Both the position numbers and the translations under genes were made by a program. The notes below the pieces were generated by a model, which saw only the letters and a program-made list of their open reading frames with translations, was not told where the DNA came from and did no database searches. A stretch of DNA of 36,403 bases from positions 1-36,403 of the forward strand of contig JAFLSU010000016.1 in assembly GCA_022510765.1 (NCBI GenBank), in the 5' to 3' direction. Below are positions 9,132 through 17,845 of this stretch, in pieces; position 1 is the stretch's first letter; each line of letters begins with the position of its first letter. The stretch comes from Christensenellaceae bacterium (GTDB taxonomy: Bacteria; Bacillota; Clostridia; Christensenellales; CAG-138).

Positions 9132-9160
9132 ATAATAATGGATTCTTTCATTATTCGCAA
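9132..9160 (-). promoter_or_regulatory. Promoter of the 56-residue membrane protein gene
   Basis: On the minus strand TTGCGA (9155-9160), 17 bases and TATTAT (9132-9137). The predicted RNA start near 9125 lies about 28 bases before the ATG at 9097. Confidence 0.6.
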
Positions 9161-9248
9161 TCGTGGAAGTATGGTCGAAAAGGAAACAAATTCAATTATT
9201 AAACTTAATCTTTTAAATCTTGCAAAACGCTAATGCTCAATCATATGC

Positions 9249-9277
9249 TTGTTATGGCATCCTTTCTCTGTTATAAT
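9249..9277 (+). promoter_or_regulatory. Promoter of the DUF1538-PII operon
   Basis: TTGTTA (9249-9254), 17 bases, TATAAT (9272-9277). Transcription should begin near 9284, leaving a leader of about 50 bases that contains the hairpin at 9304-9324. Confidence 0.7.
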
Positions 9278-9303
9278 GATATTATTGGGTATAAATTGAG
9301 GTC

Positions 9304-9324
9304 GGGGCTGTTCCGCTAAGCCCC
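9304..9324 (+). promoter_or_regulatory. Stem-loop in the leader of the DUF1538 operon
   Basis: GGGGCT (9304-9309) and AGCCCC (9319-9324) form a 6-bp GC-rich stem around a 9-base loop. The stem ends three bases before the likely ribosome site GGTGAT (9327-9332). It could hinder or present the ribosome site. It matches no riboswitch I recognise. Confidence 0.45.
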
Positions 9325-9336
9325 ATGGTGATTAAC

Positions 9337-10917
9337 ATGCGCCATCAGCTGTTTGAAAAGCTAAAAGAATCTGTAGCTTCAGTTGTGCCGGTCACAGCAA
9401 TCGTTCTGTTGCTGCAATTCATCTCCCCTATGCCCTCGAACATGCTTGCTGCGTTTTTGATAGGTGCGGTATTGCTCATATTCGGCATGGGACTATTTTC
9501 GCTGGGAGCGGATATTTCAATGATGCCGATGGGCGAACGCATCGGTTCGCATATCATAAGGTCAAAGAAGTACAGCATACTTATCCCTGCGGTATTCTTT
9601 ATAGGCACGTTGATTACCGTTGCGGAACCCGATTTACAAGTGCTTGCCGATCAATTTGAGACTTTGAATCGCTGGGTCGTTGTTCTGACGGTTGCTGCCG
9701 GGGTCGGCGTGTTCCTTATGCTTGCGCTCATACGCGTATTAAAAGGGATAGAGCTTGTTCAAGTGCTGTTAGCTTTATATGTACTTGCTTTTGCCATTGC
9801 GGGAACGGCCGCCATAGATAACGGAACTATCATTCCTGTTGCGTTCGACTCAGGCGGCGTTACAACGGGGCCTATTACGGTTCCTTTCATCATTGCCCTT
9901 GGCATCGGATTCGCGACCGTCAGAGGCGGTAAAAATGCGCAGGATGACAGTTTCGGAATGGTCGCGCTTTGCTCGGTTGGGCCTATCCTTTCAATGCTCA
10001 TTCTTGGCCTTGCTACAGGCGTTGATAAGGTGTCGAGCGGTGCAAACGCCCTTCCCGATTATTCCAACTTTATTGATGTTTTGCGCGTCTTCGGGTCGGG
10101 AATTCCTACATATGTCCGTGAGGTTGCGCTTGCACTGCTGCCAATAATTGCGCTCTTTCTTGTGTTTCAGTTCCTGCTCCTGCACCTTCCCGGCAAAACT
10201 TTGGCAAGGCTCGGTGTCGGTCTTATCTATACGTTTGTAGGTCTTGTGCTGTTTCTGGTCGGAGTAAGCGTAGGATTCATGCCGGCAGGCACCTTCTTCG
10301 GGAACGCCCTTGGAAGCACCAGCATGCCGTGGATCCTTGTTCCGATAGGCATGTTGCTTGGCTTCTTTGTAGTAATGGCTGAGCCTGCGGTGCGCGTGGT
10401 CAACAAGCAGGTCGAAGAGATTACCGTCGGAGCGATTTCCGGAAAGGCGATGCTCCTGAGCCTCTCGATCGGTGTTGCCATTTCCGTGGGACTCTCAATG
10501 CTGCGTGTTGTAACAGGCATTTCGCTTTGGTATTTTCTTATCCCGGGATATGCGCTTGCGATAGAGCTTTCGTTCTTTGCACCGAAGATCTTCACCGTTA
10601 TTGCTTTTGACTCCGGCGGCGTTGCGTCAGGTCCCATGACGGCAACGTTCATGCTTCCGTTCGCGATGGGTGCCTGTCAGGCACTCGGCGGCAATGTGAC
10701 CACCGATGCCTTCGGCCTTGTTGCGCTCGTCGCTTTGACTCCGCTTATCACGATTCAGATTCTTGGCGTAGTGTACAAGATAAAGCTGGTGAGCGTGGAA
10801 CGGGCAAATCTGCGCTCGGAGGCAATCGAAGTAAAGAATTCCAGTTTGCCCATTTCAGGCGCATTGGCTGTTGATGCAGCGGTAACGATCGTCGAATTCG
10901 AATTGGAGGACATCTGA
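9337..10917 (+). CDS. DUF1538 family membrane protein (two repeats), putative transporter
   Basis: A polytopic membrane protein of 526 residues made of two homologous halves. Each half holds the signature FDSGGVxxGPxT, at about residues 170 and 424, so the repeat period is close to 254 residues. Each half also begins with a KxxxxxxVxPV-like hydrophobic lead and a GADISMMPMGE or AEPAVRVV type loop. This is the DUF1538 layout; its substrate is not established to my knowledge. The start is set at ATG 9337, with GGTGAT four bases upstream. ATG 9325 has no ribosome site. Two PII-like genes follow at once, so its activity is probably controlled by a PII protein (inference from context). The internal duplication resembles transporters built from inverted repeats. 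Confidence 0.88.
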   Translation: MRHQLFEKLKESVASVVPVTAIVLLLQFISPMPSNMLAAFLIGAVLLIFGMGLFSLGADISMMPMGERIGSHIIRSKKYSILIPAVFFIGTLITVAEPDLQVLADQFETLNRWVVVLTVAAGVGVFLMLALIRVLKGIELVQVLLALYVLAFAIAGTAAIDNGTIIPVAFDSGGVTTGPITVPFIIALGIGFATVRGGKNAQDDSFGMVALCSVGPILSMLILGLATGVDKVSSGANALPDYSNFIDVLRVFGSGIPTYVREVALALLPIIALFLVFQFLLLHLPGKTLARLGVGLIYTFVGLVLFLVGVSVGFMPAGTFFGNALGSTSMPWILVPIGMLLGFFVVMAEPAVRVVNKQVEEITVGAISGKAMLLSLSIGVAISVGLSMLRVVTGISLWYFLIPGYALAIELSFFAPKIFTVIAFDSGGVASGPMTATFMLPFAMGACQALGGNVTTDAFGLVALVALTPLITIQILGVVYKIKLVSVERANLRSEAIEVKNSSLPISGALAVDAAVTIVEFELEDI

Positions 10918-10918
10918 T

Positions 10919-11311
10919 ATGAGTGAGCAAATCTTCGAGCCAATAACTATGATATTCTGCATCGTAAACAGGGGCTCCGGCAAGATCGTAACGGAGCTTT
11001 GCACAAAGGAAGGACTTTCATGCCATCTGCTCATGCGTGGACGAGGCACCGCCGATAACGCGACGCTAGCCATGCTCGGCTTTGGTGAGCGCGAAAAGGA
11101 TATTATTCTTTTGTCCGTTGCAAATTCACGCAAGCAGGAACTGATGGATAAGATAGCCGCTGCCGCGCATTTGAACGAGCCGGGACGTGGCATCGCCTTT
11201 TCTGTGCCGTTTTCAAGCATCGCGTTTCAGATGAATTCCTATGATATGCTTGCAGGTAAAAAGGTTGAAACAGAAAAAACCGAAATGATTGAGGGAGCTA
11301 AGCATGATTAA
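10919..11311 (+). CDS. PII-like nitrogen-regulator family protein (first of pair)
   Basis: A 130-residue protein of the PII (GlnB-like) fold. GRGT (residues 41-44) precedes the T-loop region, and a B-loop-like NEPGRGIAFSVP lies at about 86-97. The T-loop is shorter than in GlnB and has no tyrosine at the place of the uridylylated Tyr51. The lysine of the usual GxGKIF is replaced (GRGIAF). Canonical uridylylation and ATP contacts may therefore differ. A C-terminal tail of about 30 residues (KKVETEKTEMIEG) is extra. The ATG is one base after the DUF1538 stop; GGAGGA lies eight bases upstream, inside the DUF1538 gene. The next PII-like gene starts inside this one. Confidence 0.85.
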   Translation: MSEQIFEPITMIFCIVNRGSGKIVTELCTKEGLSCHLLMRGRGTADNATLAMLGFGEREKDIILLSVANSRKQELMDKIAAAAHLNEPGRGIAFSVPFSSIAFQMNSYDMLAGKKVETEKTEMIEGAKHD

Positions 11312-11648
11312 GTACGACCTAATTATCATAATTGTAAATAGGGGTTTTGCGGATGAGGTTATGACGGCCGCAAAATCCGCAGGCGCGTTCGGCGGAACGG
11401 TTATGAACGCAAGGGGAACCGGAACTAACGAACAGCAGAAGTTTTTCGGCGCACTTATCCAGCCCGAAAAGGAATTGGTGATGATCTTGACAGAACGGGA
11501 AAAGCGCAATGCCATGATGGAAGCGATCAGCAGGGATGCGGGGCTTTCAAAGGAGGGTATGGGCATCTGCTTCTCGCTGCCTGTCGATGGGGTCGCCGGC
11601 ATACGCTCTTTCAGAGAAAAGGAAACCAATGAAATAAGCAAGCAGTAA
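11304..11648 (+). CDS. PII-like nitrogen-regulator family protein (second of pair)
   Basis: A 114-residue PII-family protein. NARGTG (35-40), QPEKELVMIL (53-62) and the B-loop-like SKEGMGICFSLPVDG (82-96) are readable landmarks. The T-loop is short (TNEQQKFFGAL) and has no Tyr51 equivalent, as in its neighbour. ATG 11304 is chosen because GAGGGAG lies six bases upstream; a TTG at 11289 would put this site inside the gene. The start overlaps the first PII gene by 8 bases, so the two are probably made in fixed ratio and could form a mixed trimer. A strong terminator follows. The two paralogues differ clearly in sequence, so this is not a recent duplication. Confidence 0.88.
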   Translation: MIKYDLIIIIVNRGFADEVMTAAKSAGAFGGTVMNARGTGTNEQQKFFGALIQPEKELVMILTEREKRNAMMEAISRDAGLSKEGMGICFSLPVDGVAGIRSFREKETNEISKQ

Positions 11649-11689
11649 GCTGCGATTTCGTTAAATATGTGTTGACATCCATTGCTAAT

Positions 11690-11740
11690 ACGCCCATTTC
11701 CTCGAGTTAAAGATTTCAAAGTGCGGAAATGGGCGTTTTA
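11690..11740 (+). terminator. Terminator of the DUF1538-PII operon
   Basis: A perfect 12-bp stem (ACGCCCATTTCC at 11690-11701 with its complement at 11725-11736) is followed by TTTATACTGTTT. The loop is 23 bases, and the stem is GC-rich at its base. Confidence 0.85.
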
Positions 11741-11821
11741 TACTGTTTCATAAATCAACTGTAACAATACTGCCTTTAAGCGTGTTAGATTAACTCGTTA
11801 TCAAATTTCGATAAAAAACTA

Positions 11822-11850
11822 TTGACAATCAACAACCAACCTGTTATCAT
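11822..11850 (+). promoter_or_regulatory. Promoter of the DUF4173-type gene
   Basis: TTGACA (11822-11827), 17 bases, TATCAT (11845-11850): a consensus -35 with a good -10. The gene starts at 11902, so the leader is about 45 bases. Confidence 0.8.
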
Positions 11851-11901
11851 TACAATCATGCAATGAATACGTCGGTATCTACTATTCCTTTGGAGGTTAG
11901 T

Positions 11902-13248
11902 ATGGAACAATTTAGTACAAATCAAGGCGATCGGCTGCCAAATGGTGCTGCTATGAATGATGCGTCCATCGAGAATGGCGTTTTGATACAAACGCGATCC
12001 ATGATACACAAAGAAAACTTGCTGCTTCTTGGAGCAGCGGTGGTCGCGATACTTTTCGATCGTTACATCACAAATGGTTTGGAGTGCTGGCTCTACTGCG
12101 CTTTCTTCGCAGTATTTACTGCAGTTATGCTAATCCTCAACCGCAGCTCGCTCAAGGAAAGCAAAGAAATATTATTCATTGTCGGTGCTGTTGTCGTTTT
12201 GATGATAAATCTCACCGTGGATTATTACAGAGGTGATCGTAATTCCTTTGATATAACGCTGGCGATGTTAAACACTCTCTTTGCTATACCGGCATTGCTG
12301 ATGTCAATTCCCGCCATCCTCACCTACGGGCTTTCTGCAAACGCTGTAGGTCGTTTTGCAAAATCCTACTTGACGACTGCATTCGTAAATACTTTCAGGT
12401 TTTTCGGAAAGCCATTCGGTGCGCTTATAAGAGTGTTCCACGGCAGGGACAAAGGCATCAAGCACGTTGCCCTCGGACTCACCATCGGAGTGCCTATCTT
12501 CATAATCCTGATAATGCTGCTTTCTTCGGCGGACGCGGTAATGAAGATCAGCATTGAAAGCATCTTCGACTTTGACGAGGATTGGTTTGGCAGGCTGCTT
12601 CTTCATCTGCTGTTCCTGATCCTGCCGATGTTCCTTATCTCTTATTCACTGATCTACTCCGTAATGAATAAACGTGATATTGGATTTACGACCGGACAAA
12701 CGAACATAAGGTTTAATGACACTAGTGCGGCAATTATAATGAGCTGCATGCTTATTGCGTATGCAATTTTCGCCGGCTTTCAGTTCACATATTTTACAGG
12801 GCTTCATGGTCTTCCGGAGGGCTTGACCTATTCCGAATATGCCGTAAACGGCTTTTCGGAGCTTAATGTAGTTACCATAATCAATATGTCCGTATTTGCA
12901 TTGGTGCTAACGTTCTGCAAGAACGGCTCCACCGGTATCAACAATCCGATAAAAGGACTTTTGATCGCTTTGCTTGCTTCCACAATGCTTCTTCTTGTTT
13001 CCGCAATGGCAAGGCTGATCATGTATATCGATGCATATGGACTCACCACCAAACGCGTGCTCGCATTTTGGCTTGAAATCGCAACATTTATCGTACTCAT
13101 TTTCGGAACAATAAAGCTGTTCAAACCGAAATTTCGAGCTGCATATTGGACAGCGGCAGCAATCATACTGTGGTATCTTGTGCTGAACATCGTGAACTGC
13201 GGCGCATTGATCGAAAAAAGTGCGTTAGTCTTGAACTGTCTACCGTAA
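11902..13248 (+). CDS. DUF4153/DUF4173-type multi-pass membrane protein
   Basis: A 448-residue integral membrane protein with roughly ten hydrophobic segments after a polar N-terminus of about 40 residues. The segment YSEYAVNGFSELNVVTIINM resembles the conserved YARxGFxxLxxVxxINL signature of the DUF4153/DUF4173 group. These proteins have no settled function; some are encoded near envelope or sensor genes. ATG 11902 is behind GGAGG with six bases between; a start at 11863 has no ribosome site. It stands alone, with its own promoter and a terminator at 13295-13320, and is convergent with spoIVA. No catalytic motif is seen. Confidence 0.72.
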   Translation: MEQFSTNQGDRLPNGAAMNDASIENGVLIQTRSMIHKENLLLLGAAVVAILFDRYITNGLECWLYCAFFAVFTAVMLILNRSSLKESKEILFIVGAVVVLMINLTVDYYRGDRNSFDITLAMLNTLFAIPALLMSIPAILTYGLSANAVGRFAKSYLTTAFVNTFRFFGKPFGALIRVFHGRDKGIKHVALGLTIGVPIFIILIMLLSSADAVMKISIESIFDFDEDWFGRLLLHLLFLILPMFLISYSLIYSVMNKRDIGFTTGQTNIRFNDTSAAIIMSCMLIAYAIFAGFQFTYFTGLHGLPEGLTYSEYAVNGFSELNVVTIINMSVFALVLTFCKNGSTGINNPIKGLLIALLASTMLLLVSAMARLIMYIDAYGLTTKRVLAFWLEIATFIVLIFGTIKLFKPKFRAAYWTAAAIILWYLVLNIVNCGALIEKSALVLNCLP

Positions 13249-13294
13249 ATGCGTTGAGTGTTTGTCAAAAGAGTAAGTATTTCTTTCAAAACGA

Positions 13295-13320
13295 ATGCCG
13301 GACAGTACCCTGCCCGGCAT
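13295..13320. terminator. Bidirectional terminator between DUF4173-type gene and spoIVA
   Basis: ATGCCGG (13295-13301) pairs with CCGGCAT (13314-13320) around a 12-base loop. On the plus strand CATTTATT follows; on the minus strand TCGTTTTG follows. It sits between the ends of two convergent genes. Confidence 0.7.
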
Positions 13321-13341
13321 CATTTATTACACTTAAGATTG

Positions 13342-14823
13342 TTACAGCATTATGCATATCAGACCATTGCAGCCCTCGTTGACCATCCTTGTGACGGCAT
13401 CGCGAAGCTTTAACTGAACATCTACAGGCAGCCTTGCGACCTTTCCCGCCATGCCCTCCTTTACGAGATCGTAGAGGGATTTACCGAAAATATCTGTTTG
13501 CCAAATTTCATCCGGACTGTGCTCGAATTTATCCATCAGATAATTGATAAGCTGCTCACTCTGTTCGGCGGTGCCGACAAGCGGATTTACCTCGCTCTCG
13601 ATATCAACGCGGATAATGTGCAGCCCTGATGCCCTCGCTTTAAGACGCACGCCGAACCTCCCGCCATGCTGGACGATCTCGGGACTATCGAGCTGCATCT
13701 CGTCTATGGCGGGCGGTACAAGTCCATAGCCCGTCTCCTCGGCCGCAGTCAATGCGTGAGCGATCCTATCGTAAGCACGTTTCGCCTTGACAAAATCCTT
13801 GAGTGATGCGATCAATTCCGCCTCGTTGGCAATATTGTACTCGCACTCCTCGCTGAGGATTCGATAGAACACATCATCGTTTGGGAGCAGCCGGTAAACC
13901 GCGCTGCCCGTACCGAGGCTGATGCGAAGCTGTTCAATGGGCTGAAAATCCTCGCACTGAGCATATGCTTCTCCGAGCAGAGCATAGTCGCGCATTTTGC
14001 TAAGCGCAGGCATGATGCGAGCCGCACGCTCGAGCAGTCCCTTTACAAGCGGATGCTCTACCCCGAGTGCCTTTATCCAATTTGGAAGCTCGATACTCAC
14101 AGTTTGCAGCGGGAATTCAAGCAGTATTCTCTCGAGCATAGAATGGATATCTTCAATGCTCATATCCATAACATCAAGCGCAGTGACGGGCGTATGGTAT
14201 TTTTCGGAAAGCTCGTTTGCGAGCGCAATGCTGTCCGGATCGGTTGGATTGATGGTGTTGAGTATGATGATATAGGGCTTACCCGTATTGTTAAGCTCCG
14301 AAATGACGCGTTCTTCGGCCTCCGCATAATCGCTGCGGGCAATTCCTGTGATGCTTCCATCCGTCATGATGACAACGCCGATCGTTGAATGCTCGGTTAT
14401 CACCTTCTGCGTTCCAATTTCAGCAGCTTCATCGAACGGAATATCATAATCATACCAAGGGGTGCGCACCATGCGCGGAAGCTCTCCCTCGGTATTGCCA
14501 AGCGCGCCGTTTACCATATAGCCAACGCAGTCGACCATTCGCACACGCAGTTCGATATTATCATCTCCGATATTCAACTCGACCGCCTCATTCGGAACGA
14601 ATTTGGGCTGAGTGGTCATTACGGTCTTGCCTGAGCCGCTTTGAGGAAGCTCATCGACTATTCGTTCGCGCGCAAACTCGTTCTCGATTTTCGGCAGAAC
14701 CATCAGATCCATGAACCGCTTGATAAAGGTGGATTTGCCGGTTCGCACGGGGCCTACGACGCCTATATAAATATCACCGCCCGTGCGCTCCTGAATATCA
14801 CGATAAATGCTTGTATTTGCCAT
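13342..14823 (-). CDS. spoIVA: Stage IV sporulation protein A, spore coat ATPase
   Basis: SpoIVA is made in the mother cell, binds the outer forespore membrane through SpoVM, and polymerises by ATP hydrolysis to form the base of the spore coat. The 493 residues match the family. The N-terminus MANTSIYRDIQERTGGDIYI is typical, followed by the Walker A motif GPVRTGKS at 24-31 and, near residue 200, IILNTINPTD, a nucleotide-specificity region. The ATG at 14823 lies behind GGAGG with seven bases between. A sigma-E-like promoter is just upstream. The gene is a single unit, separated from der by a terminator. Its presence marks the host as an endospore former. Confidence 0.98.
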   Translation of the reverse strand: MANTSIYRDIQERTGGDIYIGVVGPVRTGKSTFIKRFMDLMVLPKIENEFARERIVDELPQSGSGKTVMTTQPKFVPNEAVELNIGDDNIELRVRMVDCVGYMVNGALGNTEGELPRMVRTPWYDYDIPFDEAAEIGTQKVITEHSTIGVVIMTDGSITGIARSDYAEAEERVISELNNTGKPYIIILNTINPTDPDSIALANELSEKYHTPVTALDVMDMSIEDIHSMLERILLEFPLQTVSIELPNWIKALGVEHPLVKGLLERAARIMPALSKMRDYALLGEAYAQCEDFQPIEQLRISLGTGSAVYRLLPNDDVFYRILSEECEYNIANEAELIASLKDFVKAKRAYDRIAHALTAAEETGYGLVPPAIDEMQLDSPEIVQHGGRFGVRLKARASGLHIIRVDIESEVNPLVGTAEQSEQLINYLMDKFEHSPDEIWQTDIFGKSLYDLVKEGMAGKVARLPVDVQLKLRDAVTRMVNEGCNGLICIML

Positions 14824-14857
14824 ATAATTACCTCCGATTGCTCTATCCGATGGTAAA

Positions 14858-14887
14858 TGAGTATGTATTCATTTTCACTTATATTCC
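14858..14887 (-). promoter_or_regulatory. Sigma-E-like mother-cell promoter of spoIVA
   Basis: On the minus strand GGAATATA (14880-14887), 14 bases and CATACTCA (14858-14865) fit the Bacillus sigma-E pattern (GKCATATT, 13-15 bases, CATACAMT) at most positions. RNA would begin about 28 bases before the spoIVA ATG. spoIVA is a known sigma-E regulon member. Confidence 0.7.
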
Positions 14888-14895
14888 ATCTGCCA

Positions 14896-14927
14896 TGAAA
14901 AAGACCGAAGTTCGTTCAGAACCTCGG
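14896..14927 (-). terminator. Terminator of the DUF512-der operon
   Basis: On the minus strand CCGAGGTTC and GAACTTCGG form a 9-bp stem with one G-U pair and a 5-base loop, followed by TCTTTTTC. It lies 26 bases after the der stop and before the spoIVA promoter. Confidence 0.85.
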
Positions 14928-14952
14928 CCATTAATACAGTTAGCTTGTTCTA

Positions 14953-16281
14953 TCAGTTATTACCGTCCCGTTCCCTCTTTCTTATTATGAGATGGATCGG
15001 CGTCGCAACGATCTCAAACGATTTTCTAATATAGTTTTCAAGATAGCGCCTGTAGGAAAAATGCATAAGCTCAGGCTCGTTCACGAAAATCACGAAGGTG
15101 GGAGGCTTGATGCTGACCTGCGTCGAATAATAGATGCGCAGCCTTCTGCCGCTGCTTATTGGCGGCTCATTCATTGTGACCGCTTCATTGACTATATCGT
15201 TCAGCTTGCCCGTTGAGATTCTCATGCTGTTTTGGGCAAGAGCGTAGTTTGCCAGCTCCATGACACGGTTCACCCTCTGCCCCGTCTTTGCGGATATGAA
15301 CAGCATCGGAACATAGCTCATGAACGCAAGATCCACAAGCATCTTTTTCTTAAATTCCTCGGCGGTGTAAGTATCCTTTTCGATTAGATCCCACTTATTT
15401 ATGATGAGTACGCTTGCCTTGCCTTCCTCGTGAACATAGCCCGCAATGCGAACGTCCTGCTCACTGAGGCCTCGTTCTGCGTCCACAACGATAAGCGCAA
15501 CATCGCACCTGCGTATTGCGGCAAGCGAACGAATGACGCTGTATCTCTCAACTGTCTCATCCTCGATCGAACGCTTGCGGCGTATGCCCGCGGTGTCTAT
15601 AAGGGTGAAGTCCTGTCCGTTCCATGTAAATGGGGAGTCTATCGCGTCTCGCGTTGTTCCCGGGATATTGCTGACGATGGTTCTTTCATGCCCCAATAGA
15701 GCGTTTACAATGCTGGATTTTCCGACGTTCGGCCTGCCAACAACGGCGATACCGACAGACTCGGAATCCTCGGATTCGTCAATGCCCGGGAAATAGGATA
15801 CTATCTCGTCAAGCATATCGCCAAGCCCCAATCCCTGCTCAGCAGAGATGCTTATGGGCGTGCCGATCCCAAGGGAGTAAAAATCGTAGACAGTATCCTC
15901 GAATTTCGGATGATCCACCTTATTGACTACCAGCACTATTGGCTTTTTGCATCGGCGTAGCATATCGGAGACCTCCTCGTCTGCTGAGGTTATGCCCGCA
16001 CGTCCGTCCACAATGAAGACTATCACATGAGCGGTCTCGATCGCAAGCTCCGCCTGACGACGCATCTGCTTCGCAATGATGTCCTCGCTTTCCGGCTCTA
16101 TACCGCCTGTGTCAATCAGCGTAAACTTATAGTTGAGCCATTCGCCATCGGCATAAATTCGATCGCGGGTAACGCCGGGCGTATCCTCAACGATGGCTAC
16201 GCGCTTTCCAATTATTTTATTGAACAATGTGGACTTCCCAACATTTGGGCGTCCTACTATGGCAACCAAGGGTTTCATCAT
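14953..16281 (-). CDS. der: Ribosome biogenesis GTPase Der (EngA)
   Basis: Essential double-GTPase needed for maturation of the 50S ribosomal subunit. Two G domains are visible: GRPNVGKST at residues 10-18 with DTGG and NKVD (120-123), and GRPNVGKSS at 182-190 with DTAGIRRK and NKWD. The C-terminal KH-like domain ends in [11 protein letters not shown]. Length is 442 residues, as usual. The start ATG overlaps the TAA of the upstream DUF512 gene (TAATG), so the pair is translationally coupled. AAAGGA lies just upstream. A second ATG one codon later is equally possible. Confidence 0.97.
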   Translation of the reverse strand: MMKPLVAIVGRPNVGKSTLFNKIIGKRVAIVEDTPGVTRDRIYADGEWLNYKFTLIDTGGIEPESEDIIAKQMRRQAELAIETAHVIVFIVDGRAGITSADEEVSDMLRRCKKPIVLVVNKVDHPKFEDTVYDFYSLGIGTPISISAEQGLGLGDMLDEIVSYFPGIDESEDSESVGIAVVGRPNVGKSSIVNALLGHERTIVSNIPGTTRDAIDSPFTWNGQDFTLIDTAGIRRKRSIEDETVERYSVIRSLAAIRRCDVALIVVDAERGLSEQDVRIAGYVHEEGKASVLIINKWDLIEKDTYTAEEFKKKMLVDLAFMSYVPMLFISAKTGQRVNRVMELANYALAQNSMRISTGKLNDIVNEAVTMNEPPISSGRRLRIYYSTQVSIKPPTFVIFVNEPELMHFSYRRYLENYIRKSFEIVATPIHLIIRKRERDGNN

Positions 16282-17588
16282 TAAATCCTTTCAACTATAT
16301 CAGCAATATCATAAATAAAATCATAACCATCATCCGCCGAAACCTTATATACGGGCAGCTTCAGCTCCTCTGAAAGCTGGTCCATGGTCATTCCGTCAAG
16401 AAAAACGACATCGTTTTCACGGAGCATCGTATGCGGCAGTATGAGCGCCTTACCGTTCATCTTTCCCGTAAACTGAGAGATAATGTCCCTTGCGGTCGTA
16501 AGCCCGCTCACGGTAACGCTGTGACCGAAGAAATCATTGCGCACAGCGTGGACGGTGATTTCAATGTTGTACGATAGGAGCCAGTCAAATAGTTTTTGCA
16601 TCAGCGGGGCAATTGAAACACCGCTTACAGAGTCAAGTCTAATTAGGTTTTGAGGAGGCTCAAGCTCTTGTAACGCCTCCATAAAACCCTGTTCAAACTT
16701 GCGAAACAGCCCCACTCCGTTTTCGATCTGTTCAAACTCTCCGCATTCTTCATACGAAGGCAAATCTACACCCGCGCAAAGATACATCTCATCCGAAGCG
16801 TACACAAAGCCTTGAATGCCATGCCTTTGTCTGAACGCGTTGATTTGACTTATAACGCTATTTGCAATATCGGCGGTTACGGGTCTAAGCTCGATCAAAC
16901 CCTCCCTGTGGCAGGTCAGTCCAACGGGAACTACGGCAACAGATACGCATTCGGGGCGGAGGGAAAACAGATCCTCAAGCGTTCTTTCGAGTATTTCACC
17001 GTTGTTAAACCCCGGACATAGAACGATTTGACAATGAAACGCGAGACCCGCTACGTGTAGCGCGGTTAATCGGCTCATTATATTATCAGCATTTCTGCTG
17101 CGCATCATTGCCTTGCGCACAGCGCCGTCCGTGGCGTGAACCGAAACATATAACGGCGAAACCCGACGTTTGATTATCCTCTCAAATTCGGCATCGCTTA
17201 CATTGGTCAGGGTGACGTAGTTGCCCATTATCAACGACAGCCGCCAATCATCATCCTTAAAATAAAGCGTCTTTCTGTTCCCGTGCGGCATTTGATCGAT
17301 GAAGCAGAATATGCAGTGATTCGCGCATTGACGCACAGGGCTCATCAAACTGCTCTCAAAATTCAGACCAAGCGGCTCATACAGCTCTTTACGGATTCGC
17401 TTTTCGACGACTTCCCCACCCTTTTCGGTTTCCAGCATGAGTATAATCAGCTCGCTTGTTGTGAGCTGCTCATAGTCAATAACATCATAGACAGGGCTGC
17501 CGTTTATCGACAAAAGCGACCATCCGCTATTGATGCCGGATCGCTCTGCAGGAGAGCCAACGTCAACACTTGCAATTCGCTGCTTCAT
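16281..17588 (-). CDS. DUF512 family protein (PDZ plus radical-SAM-like iron-sulfur domain)
   Basis: A 435-residue protein. Residues 1-60 form a PDZ-like domain ([13 protein letters not shown] ... LLSINGSPV). A radical-SAM-type CxxxCxxC cluster motif (C88, C92, C95) follows in a [16 protein letters not shown] context. The C-terminal region is the DUF512 domain, containing [11 protein letters not shown] and [10 protein letters not shown]. Members are widespread in Clostridia and often sit beside der, as here. The biochemical role is not established; a link to ribosome maturation is suggested by location only. The gene is led by a strong SigA-type promoter and starts at ATG 17588 after AAGG. 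Confidence 0.93.
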   Translation of the reverse strand: MKQRIASVDVGSPAERSGINSGWSLLSINGSPVYDVIDYEQLTTSELIILMLETEKGGEVVEKRIRKELYEPLGLNFESSLMSPVRQCANHCIFCFIDQMPHGNRKTLYFKDDDWRLSLIMGNYVTLTNVSDAEFERIIKRRVSPLYVSVHATDGAVRKAMMRSRNADNIMSRLTALHVAGLAFHCQIVLCPGFNNGEILERTLEDLFSLRPECVSVAVVPVGLTCHREGLIELRPVTADIANSVISQINAFRQRHGIQGFVYASDEMYLCAGVDLPSYEECGEFEQIENGVGLFRKFEQGFMEALQELEPPQNLIRLDSVSGVSIAPLMQKLFDWLLSYNIEITVHAVRNDFFGHSVTVSGLTTARDIISQFTGKMNGKALILPHTMLRENDVVFLDGMTMDQLSEELKLPVYKVSADDGYDFIYDIADIVERI

Positions 17589-17641
17589 TCAGACCTTCTT
17601 TCGACACGCATAGCGCATCGATGTAACTTTAATAACAAATA

Positions 17642-17670
17642 ATTATAGCATGTTTCTCAACAATTGACAA
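17642..17670 (-). promoter_or_regulatory. Promoter of the DUF512-der operon
   Basis: On the minus strand TTGTCA (17665-17670), 17 bases, TATAAT (17642-17647). The leader to the DUF512 ATG is about 50 bases. Confidence 0.8.
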
Positions 17671-17845
17671 ATGGGACAACTTGCTGAACTTTGCATTGTT
17701 TTGATGCTCGCGATCCTAATAAGGTTAAGAAGAAAGAATATGCTTTTCTAAAAATAAGTATTACTTAATTTTGCATTGGAATGCTCCCATTAAATTTAAG
17801 CAATTCTTATGTATGATATAAGTATAATTTAAACGTATGTGCATT

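Noticed and set aside
9098-9160. Longer form of the small membrane protein (77 residues)
   Set aside because: The region contains the promoter -10 and -35, and the ribosome site lies just before ATG 9097.
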